Counted from the first letter of the stretch, positions 1 to 12,104 are shown. The stretch: 64,000 nt of DNA from Klebsiella aerogenes KCTC 2190 (GCF_000215745.1 NC_015663.1:4870780-4934779); one strand, 5' to 3'. Notes: a model not told the origin generated them from the letters alone. Numbers and translations are program-made.

Positions 1-47
1 CAGCATGTCACGATTTTTCCCCGCAGACGCCGCGCGGCTTCACACTG

Positions 48-617
48 TTAAGTATCGGATCGCTCGCTGGCGACGATTTGCTCGATCGACCAGGGGTGGA
101 ATTTAATGGTCACTTTGCCGTCCGTGACCGCCAGCGTCGGGTTCGGCAAACGTTCACGCTCCCCTTTCGGCGAACTGGTTTTCACGAAAATCCCCGGCTG
201 GCTGAGTCCATCATCGGAAAGCAAGGCCAGGGCGCGAGCGTTGAGGGTTTCCGGGTCACCCGGCAGAACGATTTCGATATGTTCCCAGCCTTCGTGCGGG
301 TAACGTTTTTCACCCGGCCAGGGCAACTCCACAACCGTAAAGCGCCAGTGGGCGACACAGATAGGTTCGGCAAGCTTAAATAAGCAAATGGGGCGGCCAT
401 TAATGATATTTTCCGATAGTAACGTGCCGCAACGCTCCAGCCCCTGCCGCCAGCGCTCCGCCGTCGTATTTTGATGACAACGCAGCGAAATATGGTCGGC
501 GTCCAGCGGCGCAAGCTCCAATCCCAACCGTTCGGCCAGCGCTTGCAGCGCATCGCTAAAACGCGGTAAATCCGCCGAAATATCATTCAGTTCATCAATT
601 TGCTGCCAGTTCGCCAT
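48..617 (-). CDS. yecM: YecM, VOC-fold protein of unknown function
   Basis: The 189-residue product matches my recollection of E. coli YecM along its length. The family has the vicinal-oxygen-chelate fold and is suspected of metal binding, but no reaction is established. Visible family features are the RFTVVELPWPGEKRYPHEGW stretch in the middle and a C-terminal KVTIKFHPWSIEQIVASE. The start at 617 follows a GAGGCGC ribosome-binding site. It is divergent from argS across about 230 bp, the same arrangement as in E. coli. Identification is secure; function is unknown. Confidence 0.93.
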   Translation of the reverse strand: MANWQQIDELNDISADLPRFSDALQALAERLGLELAPLDADHISLRCHQNTTAERWRQGLERCGTLLSENIINGRPICLFKLAEPICVAHWRFTVVELPWPGEKRYPHEGWEHIEIVLPGDPETLNARALALLSDDGLSQPGIFVKTSSPKGERERLPNPTLAVTDGKVTIKFHPWSIEQIVASERSDT

Positions 618-746
618 CTTGCGCCTCGGTGATCGCTAAAAAGGCTAATTTATCCTGTTTCGCCGCCCCGACCAACCGCCAATCCGCGCGCCGAAACAAC
701 GAATGGTTATTGATTAAGCGTGCTGCCCGGCAACTTGCGTGTGGTG

Positions 747-775
747 CTGACGACGGGGCGCAAATGCAGTATACT
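747..775 (+). promoter_or_regulatory. Predicted sigma70 promoter of argS
   Basis: A CTGACG -35 element (747-752) lies 17 bp before a TATACT -10 element (770-775). This gives a leader of about 65 nt ahead of the argS GTG start. Predicted from sequence only. Confidence 0.55.
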
Positions 776-846
776 CCCGCCTTAATTTGTCCATGTTCCG
801 GCGCCGCCCCACAGGGGTTCTCGCGCCTTAAAAGTAAGGTATTCCG

Positions 847-2580
847 GTGAATATTCAGGCTCTTCTCTCAGAAAAAGTCAGCCAGGCCCTGATCGCGGCA
901 GGCGCGCCTGCCGATTGCGAACCTCAGGTCCGCCAGTCAGCAAAAGTTCAGTTCGGCGACTATCAGGCCAATGGCGTGATGGCGGTGGCCAAAAAACTGG
1001 GCATGGCGCCGCGACAACTTGCAGAGCAGGTACTGTCTCATCTCGAGCTGAACGGCATTGCCAATAAAGTCGAAATCGCCGGACCGGGCTTTATCAATAT
1101 TTTCCTCGATCCAGCCTTCCTGGCGGACAACGTCAATCTCGCGCTGCAGTCCGAGCGCCTGGGCGTGGCGAAACCACAGCCGCAGACCATCGTTGTTGAC
1201 TACTCCGCGCCGAACGTGGCGAAAGAGATGCACGTCGGCCATCTGCGTTCAACCATCATCGGCGATGCCTCGGTACGTACTCTGGAATTCCTCGGCCATC
1301 GCGTTATCCGCGCCAACCACGTCGGTGACTGGGGTACCCAGTTCGGGATGCTGATCGCTTATCTGGAAAAGCAGCAGCAGGAAAACGCCGGCGAAATGGC
1401 GCTGGCCGACCTCGAAGGTTTCTACCGCGAAGCGAAAAAACACTATGACGAAGACGAAGCGTTCGCCGAGCGCGCGCGTAGCTACGTGGTTAAGCTGCAG
1501 GGTGGCGACGAGTACTTCCTGCAGATGTGGCGCAAACTGGTCGACATCACCATGTCGCAAAACCAGATCACCTACGATCGCCTGAATGTCACCCTGACCC
1601 GCGATGATGTGATGGGTGAAAGCCTGTACAACCCGATGCTGCCGGGGATCGTTGCCGATCTTAAAGCAAAAGGCATGGCCGTCGAGAGCGAAGGCGCGAC
1701 CGTGGTCTTCCTTGATGAATACAAAAACAAAGAAGGCGAACCGATGGGCGTCATCATCCAGAAAAAGGATGGCGGCTACCTCTACACGACTACCGATATC
1801 GCCTGCGCAAAATACCGTTATGAAACGCTGCATGCCGACCGCGTGCTCTACTACATCGACTCTCGTCAGCATCAGCATCTGATGCAGGCGTGGACTATCG
1901 TCCGTAAAGCCGGCTATGTACCGGAATCCGTACCGCTGGAACATCACATGTTCGGCATGATGCTCGGTAAAGACGGTAAACCGTTCAAAACACGCGCCGG
2001 CGGTACCGTCAAACTGGCCGATCTGCTGGACGAAGCGCTGGAGCGCGCACGCCGCCTGGTGGCTGAGAAGAACCCGGATATGCCGGCCGATGAGCTGGAA
2101 AAACTGGCCAATGCGGTGGGTATCGGCGCGGTGAAATATGCCGATCTGTCGAAAAACCGCACTACCGATTACATTTTCGACTGGGACAACATGCTGGCGT
2201 TCGAAGGTAATACCGCGCCTTACATGCAGTATGCCTATACCCGTGTGCTGTCGGTGTTCCGTAAAGCCGGTATCGACGAAAGCGCGCTGGCTGCCGCGCC
2301 GGTAGTTATTAGTGAAGATCGCGAAGCGCAGTTGGCTGCCCGCCTGCTGCAGTTCGAAGAAACGCTGGCCGTCGTCGCCCGTGAAGGTACTCCGCACGTA
2401 ATGTGCGCCTACCTGTACGATCTGGCCGGTCTGTTCTCTGGTTTCTACGAACACTGCCCGATCCTCAGCGCCGAAAGCGAAGAGGCCCGTAATAGCCGCC
2501 TGAAACTGGCGTTGCTGACGGCGAAGACGCTGAAGTTGGGCCTCGATACTCTGGGCATTGAGACCGTAGAGCGGATGTAA
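847..2580 (+). CDS. argS: Arginyl-tRNA synthetase
   Basis: Charges tRNA-Arg with arginine in the cytoplasm. The 577-residue product is full length for a class I ArgRS and nearly identical to E. coli ArgS. The N-terminal additional domain covers roughly residues 1-110, the ATP-binding HIGH-type motif reads HVGH at 129-132, and the KMSK-equivalent loop is the [10 protein letters not shown] segment near residue 380. The C-terminal alpha-helical anticodon domain ends LGIETVERM. Translation starts with GTG, as I recall for E. coli argS. The gene is single, with a promoter upstream and a hairpin terminator just after the stop. Very secure. Confidence 0.98.
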   Translation: MNIQALLSEKVSQALIAAGAPADCEPQVRQSAKVQFGDYQANGVMAVAKKLGMAPRQLAEQVLSHLELNGIANKVEIAGPGFINIFLDPAFLADNVNLALQSERLGVAKPQPQTIVVDYSAPNVAKEMHVGHLRSTIIGDASVRTLEFLGHRVIRANHVGDWGTQFGMLIAYLEKQQQENAGEMALADLEGFYREAKKHYDEDEAFAERARSYVVKLQGGDEYFLQMWRKLVDITMSQNQITYDRLNVTLTRDDVMGESLYNPMLPGIVADLKAKGMAVESEGATVVFLDEYKNKEGEPMGVIIQKKDGGYLYTTTDIACAKYRYETLHADRVLYYIDSRQHQHLMQAWTIVRKAGYVPESVPLEHHMFGMMLGKDGKPFKTRAGGTVKLADLLDEALERARRLVAEKNPDMPADELEKLANAVGIGAVKYADLSKNRTTDYIFDWDNMLAFEGNTAPYMQYAYTRVLSVFRKAGIDESALAAAPVVISEDREAQLAARLLQFEETLAVVAREGTPHVMCAYLYDLAGLFSGFYEHCPILSAESEEARNSRLKLALLTAKTLKLGLDTLGIETVERM

Positions 2581-2583
2581 AAA

Positions 2584-2609
2584 ACAAACCCGGTGAAAGC
2601 CGGGTTTGT
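2584..2609. terminator. Intrinsic terminator between argS and rhiN
   Basis: The ACAAACCCGG / CCGGGTTTGT stem with a 6-nt loop is followed on the + strand by TTTT, ending argS transcription. The left flank is A-rich, so it can also serve rhiN, which converges from the right. Confidence 0.8.
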
Positions 2610-2660
2610 TTTATTAGTCGCCCCGGTACGCGCAACGCGGCCGGGGAATCTATGCCGCTA

Positions 2661-3800
2661 TCAGAAATATTTGCGCAGATACTCCGTCAGACAAAGAATC
2701 GCCATCGCCTGGCCGTACGGCATCGAGGTGAGCGGAATTTGCCGGTAAAAATCGAGATCGGAGCCCATCCCAGTACCAAACGAGGTTTGCAGCAGTTCCC
2801 CCTCTGGTGAAATATTTCGCACAATCCCGCGTATCGCCTTTTCGGCAACCTCGGTGTACTCCGCCCCGACATAACGCTTACGTATCGCTTTCAGGATGCC
2901 GTAAGCGAAGCCCGCCGTCGCCGACGCTTCAAGATAGGAATGCGGATCGTCGAGCAGGGTATGCCAGAGCCCACTCTCATCCTGACATTTCGCTAACGCG
3001 GCAATTTGCGCATTCAGTACCTGTAGCAGATAGCGGCGCACCGCACTCCCCTCTGGCAAATCCACCAGCTCAAGGAAGTCCGGGATCACGATGGTGAGCC
3101 AGCTGTTACCTCGCGCCCAGCGCGCACGCGCAAAGTTGTGTCGGCCGTCATAACTCCAGCCGTGGAACCACAGACCTGTCTCTTTGTCCATCAGGTTCTG
3201 TACATGCAGCAAGAACTGATAGGTTGCTTCTTCAATGTAGTGCGGACGGTTTAGTAATTTACCGATTTTGGCTAGCGGCAGCACCGTCATCATCAGCGTG
3301 TCATCCCACATCTGCTGATGGTTCTCTTCCGCCAGGGTAATGTGCTGCATGCCCCCCTGCTCGGTGCGCGGCATCTCATGCATCGCCCACTCAGCCCAGC
3401 TATCGAGCCACGGTAGATACTCCTGGCGCCCGGTCTCTTCATAGCGGTAAGCCAGCGTCAGAAACGGCGCCATGGTATTGACGTTTTTGGTGGTTGCACC
3501 TTCGGCGAAGCGATCGGCGAACCAGCCGTCAATGATATCGCGCATCGCGGTATCGCCGGTTTGTTGATAATACTGGTAGATGCCGTACAGCCCAACGCCG
3601 TGGGTCCACTCCCAACCGGCCCAACCTTTAGTATCGATGACTCGCCCATCGTCCAGCCGAAGTAAAAACTGCCCGTTGTCATCCTTAATATTCACCAGGT
3701 TTTGCGTCACATTACGGATCAATGCCTGCAGCTCGCTGCGAGCGATAAAGCGCTCAGGCTGACGCAGTAATGGGCTATGTTTGACCGGCCAAACTTTCAT
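2661..3800 (-). CDS. rhiN: Unsaturated rhamnogalacturonyl hydrolase (GH105, RhiN/YteR type)
   Basis: Predicted cytoplasmic glycoside hydrolase that removes the unsaturated galacturonic acid from the non-reducing end of rhamnogalacturonan disaccharides made by pectin lyases. The 379 residues show the (alpha/alpha)6-barrel pattern of GH105 with no signal peptide. WDDTLMM at 165-171 matches the region of the family that carries the catalytic aspartate, and WAGWEWTHGVGLYG (60-73) is another family block. The start at 3800 has an AGAGG ribosome-binding site. It lies 4 bp behind the transporter gene rhiT, clearly one operon, as in the rhiTN operon of Dickeya. Family secure; exact substrate inferred from the neighbour. 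Confidence 0.85.
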   Translation of the reverse strand: MKVWPVKHSPLLRQPERFIARSELQALIRNVTQNLVNIKDDNGQFLLRLDDGRVIDTKGWAGWEWTHGVGLYGIYQYYQQTGDTAMRDIIDGWFADRFAEGATTKNVNTMAPFLTLAYRYEETGRQEYLPWLDSWAEWAMHEMPRTEQGGMQHITLAEENHQQMWDDTLMMTVLPLAKIGKLLNRPHYIEEATYQFLLHVQNLMDKETGLWFHGWSYDGRHNFARARWARGNSWLTIVIPDFLELVDLPEGSAVRRYLLQVLNAQIAALAKCQDESGLWHTLLDDPHSYLEASATAGFAYGILKAIRKRYVGAEYTEVAEKAIRGIVRNISPEGELLQTSFGTGMGSDLDFYRQIPLTSMPYGQAMAILCLTEYLRKYF

Positions 3801-3804
3801 GTTC

Positions 3805-5388
3805 TTAACCTCTGGTATATGTCGAATTCAAAGTGCCGCCCTGATTCAGCGCCGGGGCGGCAGGTTTATTGCGATTCAGGTAGCCAATGTTGTTATTACC
3901 CCACAGGCAGTCGTAAGGCATCCCCGCCAGCAGCTCAACCACCGCGCGGTTTTCGGCAGTCGCCCGCTCGGGCTGTGCGTAACCGATATCACGCATCACC
4001 ATCGTCTCGGCGCGGAGCACGCTGTGCGTATGCAGATTGAGTTTAAAGCGCAGGGAGACCAGGAAGCCGCAGGCCAGCACCACCAACGTACCGACGCTAA
4101 GGATCAACAGAATGGTATGACTGACGCCTGCCGGCTGAATTTTTTGCCCGGAAACAAAGCCCGATAATTGCATGATGATACCAACCAGCATCACCGCCCC
4201 CGCCTGCGATGCTTTGCGGGTCAGCGTCATAATACCGGCGAAAATGCCCTCCCGACGCTGGCCGGTAATGACTTCGTCGACGTCGGCAATATAGGTGTAA
4301 GTATTCCACGGCACGTAGTTAATGCCGCCGCGTCCCAGACCCGCGATAGCGGAAATGAGCAGTAATAATGAATAGACGTCGCTTAGCCCCGCGTAATAGA
4401 GCACCGCATAAGAGAGAGAGCTCAAACCAAACAGCACCACTACCATGCGATATGAAGGCGCCGGGCCAAAGCGAATGCAGAGCGGGATCATGGCGATAAC
4501 CGCGATGAACTGGAAGATAGCCATCGTGCCGAGTAAGTTAGAGGCGACAGAAGCGTCCTGCATCAGCACAAAGACCACGTAATAGGTAAACACGGCGTTG
4601 AACACGTCCTGAGCGATATAACCGCCCAGATACATACCAAGATGCTGACGGAAGATTTTAATTCGCAGCGTAGAGCTGAGCTCAATAAACAGGCGATTAA
4701 GACTCTGCGCGAGCGTTAAGTTGCGCTTTTCTTCTTCCGCGCGTAACGCTGCTTCAGACCACGCTTCCCGCGGACGTTCCCAGGTGAAAAACCAGACGAA
4801 GGTCAGCATAAGCGCGCACAGGACCGAAAAGACCAGGCTCGCGTAAAAAAATGAGCTGGCGTTATCTTTACCCAGTTGGGTGAGCAGGATCCCCGGTAAA
4901 AACGAGGCTAATATCGCCGACATTTGCGCCATGGAAATACGCGCGCCGGAAAATTTGGTCTTCTGTTTGAAATCATCGGTCATCTCCGGTACCAGCGTCT
5001 CGTAGGGCACCAGAATCATGGTATAGACAATATCAAACAGCAGATAAGTTGCGAGGTAGTACCAGAACCCCATATCGCCTACCCACATCATTGAGTAGCT
5101 AAAAACGCAGGGAATACCGAGCAAAATAAAAAATTTGCGTCTGCCGAACCGCTTACCCAGCCAGGTAGAGCCAAAGTTATCGGTTAAGAAGCCCATCAGC
5201 GGGCTGACGACTGCGTCGAGCACGCGCGCGGTGGCGAAAATGAGCGTCGCCTCAATGGGCGATAGCCCGCAGAAGGTGGTGTAAAAATAGAGTAGCCATG
5301 CTGCGGTCAGCGCGGTGGTTCCCGCGCCGAGAAAATCGCCGGAACCATAGGCGAGATAATTAGCCAAACCGATTTTTCGTGTTTTCAT
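3805..5388 (-). CDS. rhiT: GPH-family sugar:cation symporter, probable rhamnogalacturonide transporter RhiT
   Basis: A 527-residue inner-membrane protein with about 12 hydrophobic segments. It has features of the glycoside-pentoside-hexuronide:cation symporter family: an N-terminal block starting NYLAYGSGDFLGAG and the conserved VLDAVVSPLMGFLTDN region followed by GKRFGRRKFF. First gene of a two-gene operon with the unsaturated rhamnogalacturonyl hydrolase, matching the RhiT/RhiN pair described in Dickeya (Erwinia chrysanthemi). It most likely imports unsaturated rhamnogalacturonan disaccharides for cleavage inside the cell. The upstream region carries a rhaBAD-like regulator site and a CRP-like site, so induction by rhamnose through RhaS is expected. 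Family certain; substrate inferred from context. Confidence 0.82.
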   Translation of the reverse strand: MKTRKIGLANYLAYGSGDFLGAGTTALTAAWLLYFYTTFCGLSPIEATLIFATARVLDAVVSPLMGFLTDNFGSTWLGKRFGRRKFFILLGIPCVFSYSMMWVGDMGFWYYLATYLLFDIVYTMILVPYETLVPEMTDDFKQKTKFSGARISMAQMSAILASFLPGILLTQLGKDNASSFFYASLVFSVLCALMLTFVWFFTWERPREAWSEAALRAEEEKRNLTLAQSLNRLFIELSSTLRIKIFRQHLGMYLGGYIAQDVFNAVFTYYVVFVLMQDASVASNLLGTMAIFQFIAVIAMIPLCIRFGPAPSYRMVVVLFGLSSLSYAVLYYAGLSDVYSLLLLISAIAGLGRGGINYVPWNTYTYIADVDEVITGQRREGIFAGIMTLTRKASQAGAVMLVGIIMQLSGFVSGQKIQPAGVSHTILLILSVGTLVVLACGFLVSLRFKLNLHTHSVLRAETMVMRDIGYAQPERATAENRAVVELLAGMPYDCLWGNNNIGYLNRNKPAAPALNQGGTLNSTYTRG

Positions 5389-5418
5389 CGCCGTAAATCC
5401 TGTCTCTTTTTATTAGAT

Positions 5419-5451
5419 AACTTCGGCCTTACCACGGGCTATACCGAAGTT
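5419..5451. repeat. Inverted repeat in the rhiT leader
   Basis: AACTTCGG (5419-5426) and CCGAAGTT (5444-5451) form perfect 8-bp arms separated by 17 bp, between the predicted rhiT transcription start and the coding sequence. It may fold as a leader hairpin or bind a regulator. No assigned role. Confidence 0.45.
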
Positions 5452-5493
5452 TTGCGGATACATGGCTACAGTAAGATCATGAAAACCGGCTTA

Positions 5494-5542
5494 CCTTTGC
5501 GTTTTTGCCAGTACCAATCATTCAGTGGCAAAAAAACAAAGG
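5494..5542 (-). promoter_or_regulatory. RhaS/RhaR-like paired binding site upstream of rhiT
   Basis: Two 17-bp inverted half-sites, CCTTTGCGTTTTTGCCA (5494-5510) and its near reverse complement (5526-5542, 15 of 17 matching), are separated by 15 bp. Size, spacing and much of the sequence resemble the RhaS site of E. coli rhaBAD as I recall it (17-bp half-sites, 16-bp spacer). A weak -10-like TACTGT (5473-5468 on the minus strand) would put the start of transcription near 5462, so that the proximal half-site ends near -32 as in rhaBAD. Confidence 0.65.
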
Positions 5543-5545
5543 GGC

Positions 5546-5562
5546 GGGCAACATGCGTCACC
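5546..5562 (-). promoter_or_regulatory. Possible CRP site upstream of rhiT
   Basis: Reading the minus strand, GGTGACGCATGTTGCCC has a good left half (GGTGA) and a weak right half. Its centre is about -92 from the predicted rhiT start, the distance of the CRP site in rhaBAD. Supported more by position than by sequence match. Confidence 0.35.
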
Positions 5563-5745
5563 GATTTATAAAACAGCGTTTCTTTTAAAGCAAAAGAGAG
5601 AATCATTTTTGCGAGTCGGCTGCCAGAATCTGATACCACACGGTCGGAGAAAGGCGTTTTTAACCGCGCGAATAACCCTTGTGGAAAAATGGAATTAGGA
5701 GTAAAGAAGGAAGAAAGGTCCCGTTGCGTATCTCAAGGAGGCTAG

Positions 5746-6168
5746 ATGCCCTACTCTCATCTGTTAGTCGCCGTCGCCCCAACGCCGGAAAGCCGCATGT
5801 TGGTCAATAAAGCGGTGTCTATCGCACGTCCGTCCAATGCGCAGGTCAGCCTGATTACGCTGGCGACAGATCCGGAAATGTATAATCAGTTCGCCGCGCC
5901 GATGATGGAAAATTTGCGAGAGATAATGCAGGAGGAGACCCGTAGTTTTCTTAATGAACTCGCCGCCCAGGCGGACTACCCTATCAGCAAAATGACCATC
6001 GCCAGCGGCGAACTTTGCCACCACGTGAAGGATTTTTGCCTTCAGCATCACGTCGACCTGGTCATCTGCGGCAACCATAACCAGAGCCTGTTTTCCCGCG
6101 CTACCTGTTCAGCGAAGAATATCGTCGGCAGCAGCGGCGTCGATGTTCTGTTGGTATCCCTGGAATAA
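5746..6168 (+). CDS. uspC: Universal stress protein C
   Basis: A 140-residue single-domain Usp protein closely matching E. coli UspC (YecG): ILVAVA-type N-terminus (residues 5-10), DPEMYNQ near residue 43, and the C-terminal nucleotide-loop region LVICGNHNQSLFSRATCSAK. UspC accumulates in stationary phase and stress and acts as a scaffold for KdpD/KdpE signalling in E. coli. A very strong AAGGAGG ribosome-binding site precedes the ATG. In E. coli this gene lies beside flhDC; here the flagellar genes are missing and the rhiTN operon is the left neighbour. Confidence 0.95.
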   Translation: MPYSHLLVAVAPTPESRMLVNKAVSIARPSNAQVSLITLATDPEMYNQFAAPMMENLREIMQEETRSFLNELAAQADYPISKMTIASGELCHHVKDFCLQHHVDLVICGNHNQSLFSRATCSAKNIVGSSGVDVLLVSLE

Positions 6169-6194
6169 GCTGATGCCGAAGCATCAGCCGTTTT
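6169..6194. terminator. Terminator after uspC
   Basis: GCTGATGC / GCATCAGC with a CGAA tetraloop, followed by CGTTTT on the + strand, sits between the convergent uspC and otsA genes. Confidence 0.75.
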
Positions 6195-6196
6195 GA

Positions 6197-8441
<2,245 letters not shown>

Positions 8442-8552
8442 TTAGCCATGTAAGTATAGACAGTGTGACCAGCCTCGCCATTTTTGATAGTCACCGCCAG
8501 CGCAGCGGGCGCCGGCGGCACATTATGATGTAGACTTAAAAGTTGCGCGCAA

Positions 8553-9536
8553 TTAAACCGCACGTTTCGCTTTTTGCTTGTATCGGTCGAAGATAACCGC
8601 TGCCAGCAATATCACCCCGCGGACTACATATTGTGAGAATGGCGAAATATTCAGCAGGTTCATCGCATTCTCCACGGTACCCAGGATTAGGATCCCGGCC
8701 ACCACATAAGAGATCTTACCGATCCCGCCTTTTAGCGATACGCCGCCCAGGACACATGCCGAGATCACAATCAGTTCATAACCAATTGAGGTCATAGGCT
8801 GGCCACTGGTCATGCGCGAAGCCAGGATAATCCCCGCCGCCGCCGATACCAGACCTGAAAGAACAAAGATGATGATCTTGGTACGAACAACCGGCACCCC
8901 TGCAAGTCGCGCCGCCTCCTCATTGCCCCCTATGGCCAGCGTATTGCGACCAAAGGTGGTTTTATTCAGCAGCAGTCCAAAGACGATCAGGCAGGCAACC
9001 GTCAGCCAGATTGGCGCCGGCAGCCCCAACCAGTTGGCATAACCCAGAGTGAAGAAACGTTCATCCTCAATGCCAACCGCTTTACCATCGGAAATAATAT
9101 AGGCCAGCCCACGGACGATTTGCATGGTAGCCAGAGTTGTGATCAGCGCGTTGATCTTCAAACGCGCAATAACAAAACCATTTACCAACCCGCTGACAGC
9201 ACCCAGCAAAAGCCCGGCGGCAATGCCAATCCATAAGCTTTCGGTAAGGTTAATCACTACCGCCGTCGTCACACCAGCGCAGGCAATGACCGAAGCGACT
9301 GACAAATCAAAATCCCCGGAGGCCAGGCAGAACAACATGCCGCAGGCCACCATTCCCGACATGGAAATCGCCAGCCCCAGCCCTTTCATATTGACGAAAG
9401 AGGCAAAGTTGGGAACAAAGATCACACAGCCGATGAACAACACTGCGAAGACCACCAGCATACCAAACTGATCCCAGATTCGACCGAAGCTGAAGGAGGA
9501 TCGTGCGGCGCTCGGCGTAGTTACAGATGACATCAT
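8553..9536 (-). CDS. araH: L-arabinose ABC transporter permease AraH
   Basis: Inner-membrane permease of the high-affinity arabinose importer. The 327 residues show 8-10 hydrophobic segments and the carbohydrate ABC permease signature around GGNEEAARLAGV, the coupling loop to the ATPase. Nearly identical to E. coli AraH. Two tandem ATG codons follow an AAGGAG site; the first is used here and the second (9533) is equally possible. Last gene of araFGH, 11 bp after araG. Confidence 0.97.
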   Translation of the reverse strand: MMSSVTTPSAARSSFSFGRIWDQFGMLVVFAVLFIGCVIFVPNFASFVNMKGLGLAISMSGMVACGMLFCLASGDFDLSVASVIACAGVTTAVVINLTESLWIGIAAGLLLGAVSGLVNGFVIARLKINALITTLATMQIVRGLAYIISDGKAVGIEDERFFTLGYANWLGLPAPIWLTVACLIVFGLLLNKTTFGRNTLAIGGNEEAARLAGVPVVRTKIIIFVLSGLVSAAAGIILASRMTSGQPMTSIGYELIVISACVLGGVSLKGGIGKISYVVAGILILGTVENAMNLLNISPFSQYVVRGVILLAAVIFDRYKQKAKRAV

Positions 9537-9547
9537 TCACTCCTTAC

Positions 9548-11062
9548 TCAGGCTACGGCCTGGCTGACTTTAGGCATCGCAAGGCTCAGCGCCTGCTGTT
9601 CATTCGCATCTTCATGCAGCAATTCACCGGCCACTTCACCTTCGCGCATCACCACGATGCGGTCGGCGACGCCGAGCACCTCTGGCAGGTCGCTGGAGGC
9701 AAAAACAACCGCCACGCCAGAAGCGGCCAGCGCATAGATAACGTTGTAGATTTCATGCTTTGCGCCGACATCAATGCCGCGGGTCGGTTCATCAAGCAGA
9801 ATCACCCTCATCTCTTCCGACAACCAGCGGCCCAGAATGGCTTTTTGCTGATTACCACCGGAGAGATTCATAATTAACTGCTCAGCTCCCGGGGTTTTGA
9901 TATTGAGCGATTTGATATGTTGTTCGGCATTACTCGCTTCCCAGGCATTGTTAATCAGGCAGCCGGCATGAATATGCTTACGCCGCGCGCTGATATTGAT
10001 GTTGTCACGCACCGAATGTACCGGAATGATGCCCTCGGCTTTACGATCCTCCGGACACAGCATCATGCCCGCCTGAATCGCCTGCGCCGGTTTGCGAATA
10101 CTTATCGCCTGACCATCAATATAGACCTGACCGCTGGTAATTCTGCTGCCGCCAAACAGCCCCTTCATTAGTTCGCTGCGCCCGGCGCCGACCAGACCAA
10201 ACAGGCCGACAATTTCACCGCTGCGTACCGATAAACTGATTGGCATTCTGACACCTGGCGCTTTAACCTGATCCAGTCGCAGCCGCTCGCTGCCATATTC
10301 ACGCGCTTTCCAGCCATAGATATCGCCAAGATTACGCCCCACCATCGCCTGCACGAGGGCATGGTGATCCACCAGCCGCATGTCGTCAAAGGTCCGCACG
10401 TAGCGGCCATCTTTAAACACGGTAATGGCATCGCTGAGGGCGAAAATTTCCTCCATACGGTGCGAGACGTAAATAATCACTCGCCCTTCTTCACGCAGCT
10501 CGCGAATCACGCGAAAAAGGTTGTCGATTTCGCGCGCAGAGAGTGAGCTGGTTGGTTCATCAAACGCAATAATCTTCGCGTTACGCGCCAGCGCCTTGGC
10601 GATCTCCACCATCTGCCACTGGCCGATCGACAAATACTTCAGCGGCGTTTCCGGGTCGATATCCAGTCCCAGATGTTCCAGCTGCAGCCGCGCTTCATAA
10701 TTCAATAAAGACCGATTCACAATGCCGCCTTTATGCGGCAACTGACCAAGATAGATATTCTCGGCAACGGTCATTTCCGGGATCAGATGAAGTTCCTGAT
10801 AAATAATCGCTACGCCAGCATTTAGCGCAGCGGTAGTATTCGTAAATGCCATTTGCTGACCATCAATTTGCAGATGCCCGGCAGTTGGAATGTAGTTACC
10901 GCTGAGAATTTTTAAGAGGGTGGACTTCCCGGCGCCGTTTTCACCCATCAATGCGTGGATCTGCCCGCGATAGCAGTCAAAGCTGATGTCAGACAGTGCT
11001 TTAACGCCCGGGAACGTCATGGTGATACCGCGAAATGAGAGATAAGGGATAGATTGTTGCAT
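9548..11062 (-). CDS. araG: L-arabinose ABC transporter ATPase AraG
   Basis: A 504-residue fused double ATPase of the sugar importer family. The first half has Walker [10 protein letters not shown] (near residue 40), signature [15 protein letters not shown] and Walker [12 protein letters not shown]. The second half has a degenerate Walker A (GLVGAGRSE), signature NLSGGNQQK and Walker [13 protein letters not shown], the usual asymmetry of this family. Works with AraF and AraH; middle gene of the operon. Secure. Confidence 0.97.
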   Translation of the reverse strand: MQQSIPYLSFRGITMTFPGVKALSDISFDCYRGQIHALMGENGAGKSTLLKILSGNYIPTAGHLQIDGQQMAFTNTTAALNAGVAIIYQELHLIPEMTVAENIYLGQLPHKGGIVNRSLLNYEARLQLEHLGLDIDPETPLKYLSIGQWQMVEIAKALARNAKIIAFDEPTSSLSAREIDNLFRVIRELREEGRVIIYVSHRMEEIFALSDAITVFKDGRYVRTFDDMRLVDHHALVQAMVGRNLGDIYGWKAREYGSERLRLDQVKAPGVRMPISLSVRSGEIVGLFGLVGAGRSELMKGLFGGSRITSGQVYIDGQAISIRKPAQAIQAGMMLCPEDRKAEGIIPVHSVRDNINISARRKHIHAGCLINNAWEASNAEQHIKSLNIKTPGAEQLIMNLSGGNQQKAILGRWLSEEMRVILLDEPTRGIDVGAKHEIYNVIYALAASGVAVVFASSDLPEVLGVADRIVVMREGEVAGELLHEDANEQQALSLAMPKVSQAVA

Positions 11063-11087
11063 AACGACTCCGCTCTTCTACGCATAA

Positions 11088-11107
11088 CCTCCCGCCAGAG
11101 CGGGAGG
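11088..11107 (-). other. mRNA hairpin between araF and araG
   Basis: A perfect 8-bp stem CCTCCCGC / GCGGGAGG with a 4-nt loop lies in the araF-araG gap and has no U-tract on the minus strand. It would protect the 3' end of the highly expressed araF message, an arrangement common in binding-protein transporter operons. Confidence 0.55.
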
Positions 11108-11123
11108 CAGAATGAACCCGGCC

Positions 11124-12104
11124 TTACAGCCCTTTCTTCGCCAACTCTTGTTTAAAGTTGTCGCGGGTAATCAGCACCACGTCAGTCACAGCGGTAAATT
11201 TCGGCGGCTCGGTGCCTTTGGTCACCCAGTTGTAGAGCATCTCACTGGTTTTATAGCCATGGATATCCGGGCTTGGCAGCAGAGATCCATAGAACCCCGT
11301 CGGCTGGGCTTTCGAAAGCTCGTTCACCGCGTCGACACCGTTAATACCGATGCCGATAACATCCGGCGCTTTAAAGCCCTGGCCTTCAGTCGCACGTACG
11401 CCGCCCAGCACGGTGTTATCGTTCATACCCACGATTAACCAATGCTTAACCTGTGGATGCTGCACCAACATGGAGTTACCGGCATCGAACGCTCCTGGAA
11501 TGTCGTTAGATTTGGTCGGTACACGATAGATCTGTTTTTCCGGGAAACCCGCCGCTTTCAGCGCGTCGATCGAACCGGTAGTACGGCGACGGGCGGTATC
11601 CAGTTCATCGGCGGTAATCGCCATTACGCCGGTATCTTTCACGTCCCAGCCGCGTTTTTGCATCTCTTTATACAATTCCTGCCCCTGACGAGCGCCGATT
11701 TCGCTGGCGGCCATCATGACCAGCGGCACGCTCTCCATCGGCTTACCTTTGGCATTAACAAACTGATCGTCAACGGTGATAACTTTCATGTCATAGCCGC
11801 GAGCCTTCGCAACAATCGCCGACCCCAGTTTTGGGTCCGGCGTGCAGATGACAAATCCCTTCGCGCCGCTGGCGGCGAGACTGTCGATCGCATTAAGCGT
11901 CTTTTCACCATCTGGCACCGCGATTTTAATCACCTCAAAGCCCAAATCCTTGCCGGCTTTATCAGCAAATTTCCACTCGGTCTGGAACCAGGGCTCCTCC
12001 GGTTGCTTCACCAGGAAACCGAGCTTGAGGTTTTCAGCCATAGCTGATTGTGACATAACCGCCGCGAGGCCAATGGCCGCCAGCGCTTTAGTAAATTTGT
12101 GCAT
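11124..12104 (-). CDS. araF: L-arabinose periplasmic binding protein
   Basis: Periplasmic receptor of the arabinose ABC importer. The ATG at 12104 was chosen because it starts a clear signal peptide (MHKFTKALAAIGLAAVMSQS, cleavage after AMA at about residue 23) and follows a CTGGAG site; upstream codons in the same frame are not signal-like. The mature protein begins ENLKLGFLVKQPEEPWF, typical of AraF, and the total of 326 residues fits the family. First gene of araFGH. A TATGGA AraC half-site-like word (12246-12241, minus strand) and a TGTGA half-site lie upstream, but I could not define complete AraC or CRP sites. Confidence 0.96.
   Translation of the reverse strand: MHKFTKALAAIGLAAVMSQSAMAENLKLGFLVKQPEEPWFQTEWKFADKAGKDLGFEVIKIAVPDGEKTLNAIDSLAASGAKGFVICTPDPKLGSAIVAKARGYDMKVITVDDQFVNAKGKPMESVPLVMMAASEIGARQGQELYKEMQKRGWDVKDTGVMAITADELDTARRRTTGSIDALKAAGFPEKQIYRVPTKSNDIPGAFDAGNSMLVQHPQVKHWLIVGMNDNTVLGGVRATEGQGFKAPDVIGIGINGVDAVNELSKAQPTGFYGSLLPSPDIHGYKTSEMLYNWVTKGTEPPKFTAVTDVVLITRDNFKQELAKKGL

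Noticed and set aside
1249..2454. A 401-residue open frame on the minus strand inside argS
   Set aside because: It is antisense to a highly conserved essential gene, its composition is that of a mirrored G+C-rich coding strand, and it resembles no family.
11088..11107. araF-araG hairpin as a full terminator
   Set aside because: There is no T-run on the transcribed strand and araG-araH need read-through, so a stabilising hairpin is more likely.
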